Of a DNA stretch of 7,869 nucleotides, positions 5,870 through 7,869 are shown in pieces. The notes under the pieces were generated by a model that was not told where the DNA came from, did no database searches, and saw only the letters and a program-made list of their open reading frames with translations. The stretch spans positions 1 to 7,869 of the forward strand of contig NVSO02000214.1 of NCBI GenBank assembly GCA_002401305.2, read 5' to 3'. Numbering within the stretch: position 1 is the first letter of the stretch; each line of letters begins with the position of its first letter. The DNA is from Rhodobiaceae bacterium (GTDB lineage Bacteria; Pseudomonadota; Alphaproteobacteria; Parvibaculales; Parvibaculaceae). Both the position numbers and the translations under genes were made by a program.

Positions 5870-6741
5870 GTATGGCTGAACTTGAACCTTCTGAATCGCC
5901 CACCTTACGTAAATTCTTTGGGTTTTCTTTTCTCCTGCATGCGGCTGTTTTTTTGTTCTTTGTGCTTGGCTCTGGCATTTTCGGGGTTCCGGGTCCCGGC
6001 GGTGGGGAGGCATTGACCTTCCAATTGGCCGCCGGTGCTGGCAATGACTTAGTGGCTGCGGCCGATATTGATATGGCGTCAGACAATGTACCTACTTTTG
6101 CAGACGCTGACCTAGATCCTGTGCCGGTTATAGAACCAGAAGTGGTGCCGGTACCGCCGAAGAAGAAACCAAAGCCAAAAGCTTTGCCGAAACGCAAAGC
6201 TGAAACCAAACCGACTAAGGAAAAGACAACACCGATTGTTGGTGAGGCCAAAACGGCTAACGCGGGTTCTGTGAAGGGGACCGTCGGCAAAAAAACGACA
6301 GGCGGCGGCGGTGATGCTCCTGTGACGTTGCTCAATAAGCGGGGGAACTCTCTTACGGGAGGCGACTTTGGTGCTCGGTTTGTTGGGCGGACGCTCAATT
6401 TAGATATTGGACGACCTGATGTGCAGGGCGGCAACCGTTTGCCAAAAGTGTCCATTGAGTTGAATTCGGATGGTACGAGTGACGTGGAGGTTGTGCAGTA
6501 TCTTTATCAAACCTTCCATTCAACTTATTCGTCTACAAGGACCAAAAGTGGCAATGGATTTTGGTGGATCAAAGGGAATTTATTCTGTCACCGATCTTCC
6601 ATTATTTCGTATGGCACGAGGGACTGTTATCACATGACCATGGATGGGAGCGTGTTGAGAATGTATTATGATCGATGCACCTTCCAATCTTCGCCCGACT
6701 GTAAAGCAGGACGGGAAGCCGGTTTCGGCAGTGTGAATTAG
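5866..6741 (+). CDS. TonB-like energy transducer with an atypical four-cysteine C-terminal domain
   Basis: This 291-residue protein has the N-terminal plan of TonB. A cytoplasmic tail is followed by one membrane helix (about 17-37) with Ser21 and His25 in SFLLH, the Ser-x-x-x-His spacing of E. coli TonB (Ser16, His20). A Pro/Val/Glu then Pro/Lys-rich periplasmic linker follows (about 84-124). The C-terminal part (about 160-291) does not look like the TonB domain. It shows GRTLNLDIG (174-182), IELNSDGT (197-204), GFWWIKGNLFC (231-241), DCYHMTMDGSVLRMYY (253-268) and cysteines at 241, 254, 271 and 279. From memory, the Trp-Gly-Cys...Cys-Tyr...Asp-Gly pattern recalls small beta-rich domains of alphaproteobacterial periplasmic proteins; this was not searched. 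The start overlaps the exbD 2 stop (ATGA); an in-frame ATG at 5872 is a possible alternative. A terminator follows 25 bp after the stop. The client is unknown. Confidence 0.8.
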   Translation: MSMAELEPSESPTLRKFFGFSFLLHAAVFLFFVLGSGIFGVPGPGGGEALTFQLAAGAGNDLVAAADIDMASDNVPTFADADLDPVPVIEPEVVPVPPKKKPKPKALPKRKAETKPTKEKTTPIVGEAKTANAGSVKGTVGKKTTGGGGDAPVTLLNKRGNSLTGGDFGARFVGRTLNLDIGRPDVQGGNRLPKVSIELNSDGTSDVEVVQYLYQTFHSTYSSTRTKSGNGFWWIKGNLFCHRSSIISYGTRDCYHMTMDGSVLRMYYDRCTFQSSPDCKAGREAGFGSVN

Positions 6742-6765
6742 TTTTCGCACCGATGAAGACAATTT

Positions 6766-6804
6766 AAGGCGCTGTGAACTTGGTTTCACAGCGCCTTTTC
6801 TTTG
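6766..6804 (+). terminator. Intrinsic terminator after the exb/TonB-like cluster
   Basis: Two perfectly complementary 13-nt arms (6766-6778, AAGGCGCTGTGAA, and 6785-6797) enclose a 6-nt loop, CTTGGT. A T-rich tract, TTTTCTTTG, begins at the end of the right arm. The hairpin starts 25 bp after the stop of the TonB-like gene and ends the four-gene unit. It separates that unit from the dehydrogenase that starts at 6882. The stem is symmetric, but the other strand has only a short A/T run, so rightward termination is favoured. Confidence 0.88.
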
Positions 6805-6881
6805 TTTGGAGGGCAGTTTATACCTGTGTGAAGACTGCTGCGTATTTTGGGCGTAAATGCAGGTGAATGGGAGTTGTTTAG

Positions 6882-7757
6882 ATGGCGAAGAAAGTTTCCT
6901 TTATTGGGCTGGGTGTCATGGGATATCCGATGGCGGGGCATTTGAGCAAGGCGGGTTACGATGTGACCGTCTACAATCGCACAGCCCAAAAGGCTGACAA
7001 ATGGGTTGCCGAATTTGGTGGCGCGCGTGCTGATACGCCCGCATTGGCGGCGAAGGGAGCGGCCCTCGTCTTTGCCTGTGTGGGGAATGATGCTGATTTG
7101 CGATCTGTGACAACGGGCCCCAACGGTGCATTTTCGGGCATGGAGGCAGGCGCAGTGTTCGTTGATCATACGACGGCTTCTGCTGATGTGGCGCGCGAAC
7201 TTTGTGACGTGGCGCAGGCGCAAGGCTTTGCCTTCTTGGACGCACCTGTTTCGGGGGGGCAAGCTGGTGCTGAAAATGGTGCTCTGACGGTGATGATTGG
7301 GGGCGAGCTAGCCGCCTATGGTACAGCCAAAGAAGCGATTGATTGTTTTGCGCGGGCGCATCGTTTGATGGGCGCATCTGGGGCAGGTCAATTGACAAAA
7401 ATGGTCAACCAAATTTGTATCGCTGGTTTGGTGCAAGGTCTGTCTGAGGGAATTAATTTTGCCGAGAAAGCAGGGCTTGATCCGGCAGCTGTGATTGATG
7501 TGATTTCCAAAGGGGCGGCCCAAAGTTGGCAGATGGAAAACCGGTATGAAGCAATGATTGAGGGGGACTTCGATTTTGGCTTTGCCGTGGATTGGATGCG
7601 CAAAGATTTGGGCATATGTTTGGATGAAGCGCGGCGCAATGGCGCTCACTTGCCGGTGACTGCTGTGGTTGATCAGTTCTACTCAGAAGTGCAAGCTATG
7701 GGTGGTAATCGTTGGGATACGTCTAGTTTGGTTGCGCGCCTGCGTAAAAGCACCTAA
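6882..7757 (+). CDS. NAD(P)-dependent beta-hydroxyacid dehydrogenase (3-hydroxyisobutyrate dehydrogenase family)
   Basis: This 291-residue cytoplasmic enzyme oxidises a beta-hydroxyacid, or reduces the matching semialdehyde or keto acid, using NAD or NADP. The Rossmann fold opens with FIGLGVMGYPMAGHL (8-21), and the second strand ends in VYNRT (30-34). The Asn32-Arg33 pair is usual in NADP-preferring members such as glyoxylate/succinic semialdehyde reductases. The substrate loop is DAPVSGGQAGAENGAL (120-135). The catalytic Lys is Lys173 in GAGQLTKMVN, with Asn176 at the conserved Lys-x-x-Asn spacing. The all-helical C-terminal domain is complete, including MRKDLG (239-244). GGGAG lies 8 nt before the ATG. 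It follows the terminator and starts its own unit with the gene at 7803. The exact substrate cannot be told: 3-hydroxyisobutyrate, tartronate semialdehyde, glyoxylate and 4-hydroxybutyrate all fit the family. Confidence 0.92.
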   Translation: MAKKVSFIGLGVMGYPMAGHLSKAGYDVTVYNRTAQKADKWVAEFGGARADTPALAAKGAALVFACVGNDADLRSVTTGPNGAFSGMEAGAVFVDHTTASADVARELCDVAQAQGFAFLDAPVSGGQAGAENGALTVMIGGELAAYGTAKEAIDCFARAHRLMGASGAGQLTKMVNQICIAGLVQGLSEGINFAEKAGLDPAAVIDVISKGAAQSWQMENRYEAMIEGDFDFGFAVDWMRKDLGICLDEARRNGAHLPVTAVVDQFYSEVQAMGGNRWDTSSLVARLRKST

Positions 7758-7802
7758 AGGGAGGGGCTGTGAGACTGCTTGTATAATGTGATGGAGACCT
7801 AA

Positions 7803-7869
7803 ATGGCTTTAACAAATACTGGATCTGGTTTGCGTCGGTTTGAATCTGTTCCCCACCTGTTGGAGGAGC
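7803..7869 (+). CDS. N-terminal fragment of an unidentified protein
   Basis: An ATG at 7803 opens a frame that runs off the window after 22 codons, starting MALTNTGSGL and ending VPHLLEE. GGAGA lies 6 nt upstream, which supports the start. The gene begins 45 bp after the dehydrogenase stop in the same direction, so the two may be co-transcribed. A Val-Pro-x-Leu-Leu-Glu-Glu opening is seen in some AMP-forming acyl-CoA synthetases, which would fit beside a hydroxyacid dehydrogenase. With 22 residues this is only a hint and no function is assigned. Confidence 0.55.
   Translation, partial: MALTNTGSGLRRFESVPHLLEE

Noticed and set aside
5820..6455. Leftward 211-codon frame inside the TonB-like gene
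   Set aside because: Its Pro/Ser/Thr-rich translation is the mirror of the Gly/Lys/Pro-rich linker codons on the other strand, and it has no recognisable domain.
6480..6741. Possible frameshift explaining the odd C-terminus of the TonB-like protein
   Set aside because: The frame continues cleanly with coherent aromatic, Gly and Cys motifs to a stop 25 bp before a strong terminator. No TonB-domain sequence was noticed in the other rightward frames.
7782..7787. Perfect TATAAT before the gene at 7803
   Set aside because: There is no -35-like hexamer at 16-18 bp upstream and no extended -10 TG at the right spacing. It would leave a leader of only about 9 nt, excluding the visible Shine-Dalgarno sequence.

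Overview
The window looks like chromosomal DNA of a free-swimming alphaproteobacterium with mid-range GC. That placement is an inference from the protein character: MotA and MotB of the flagellar type in tandem, an RDD protein with the form common in alphaproteobacteria, an ExbB-ExbD-ExbD-TonB-like cluster, and a beta-hydroxyacid dehydrogenase. No rRNA, tRNA, CRISPR array, insertion sequence or phage gene was seen. The genus cannot be fixed from this sequence.

Layout. Positions 1-2783 read leftward. They hold the first 33 codons of a membrane protein that resembles SLC13-type permeases (1-101), an RDD-family membrane protein (252-758), and the flagellar stator pair motB (913-1851) and motA (1917-2783). 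A divergent intergenic region (2784-2990) with several short symmetric elements separates motA from a rightward flavin reductase-like gene (2991-3464). A leftward MarR-family regulator (3496-4023) converges on it. That regulator is divergent, across 140 bp, from a tightly packed rightward cluster: exbB-like (4164-4988), exbD-like 1 (4998-5438), exbD-like 2 (5435-5869) and a TonB-like gene (5866-6741). The last three are joined by two ATGA stop/start overlaps. The cluster ends in a strong intrinsic terminator (6766-6804). A rightward beta-hydroxyacid dehydrogenase (6882-7757) and the first 22 codons of another gene (from 7803) close the window.

How the genes work together. Two related ion-driven motors sit within 4 kb. 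MotAB is the stator that turns the flagellum, and its key residues are all present except for a conservative Arg-to-Lys change in MotA. The ExbB/ExbD/ExbD/TonB-like cluster should be an inner-membrane motor that passes proton-motive force to a periplasmic partner. It is unusual in three ways visible in the sequence. The second ExbD has Asn where the proton-carrying Asp normally sits. ExbB has Ala where E. coli ExbB has the functionally important Glu176. The TonB-like protein keeps the Ser-x-x-x-His transmembrane motif and the Pro/Lys-rich linker, but ends in a four-cysteine domain that does not resemble the TonB C-terminal domain. The window contains no TonB-dependent receptor, so the client of this motor is unknown. 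The divergent MarR-family gene and a palindrome in the shared intergenic region suggest local control. This variant energiser is the most interesting part of the window.
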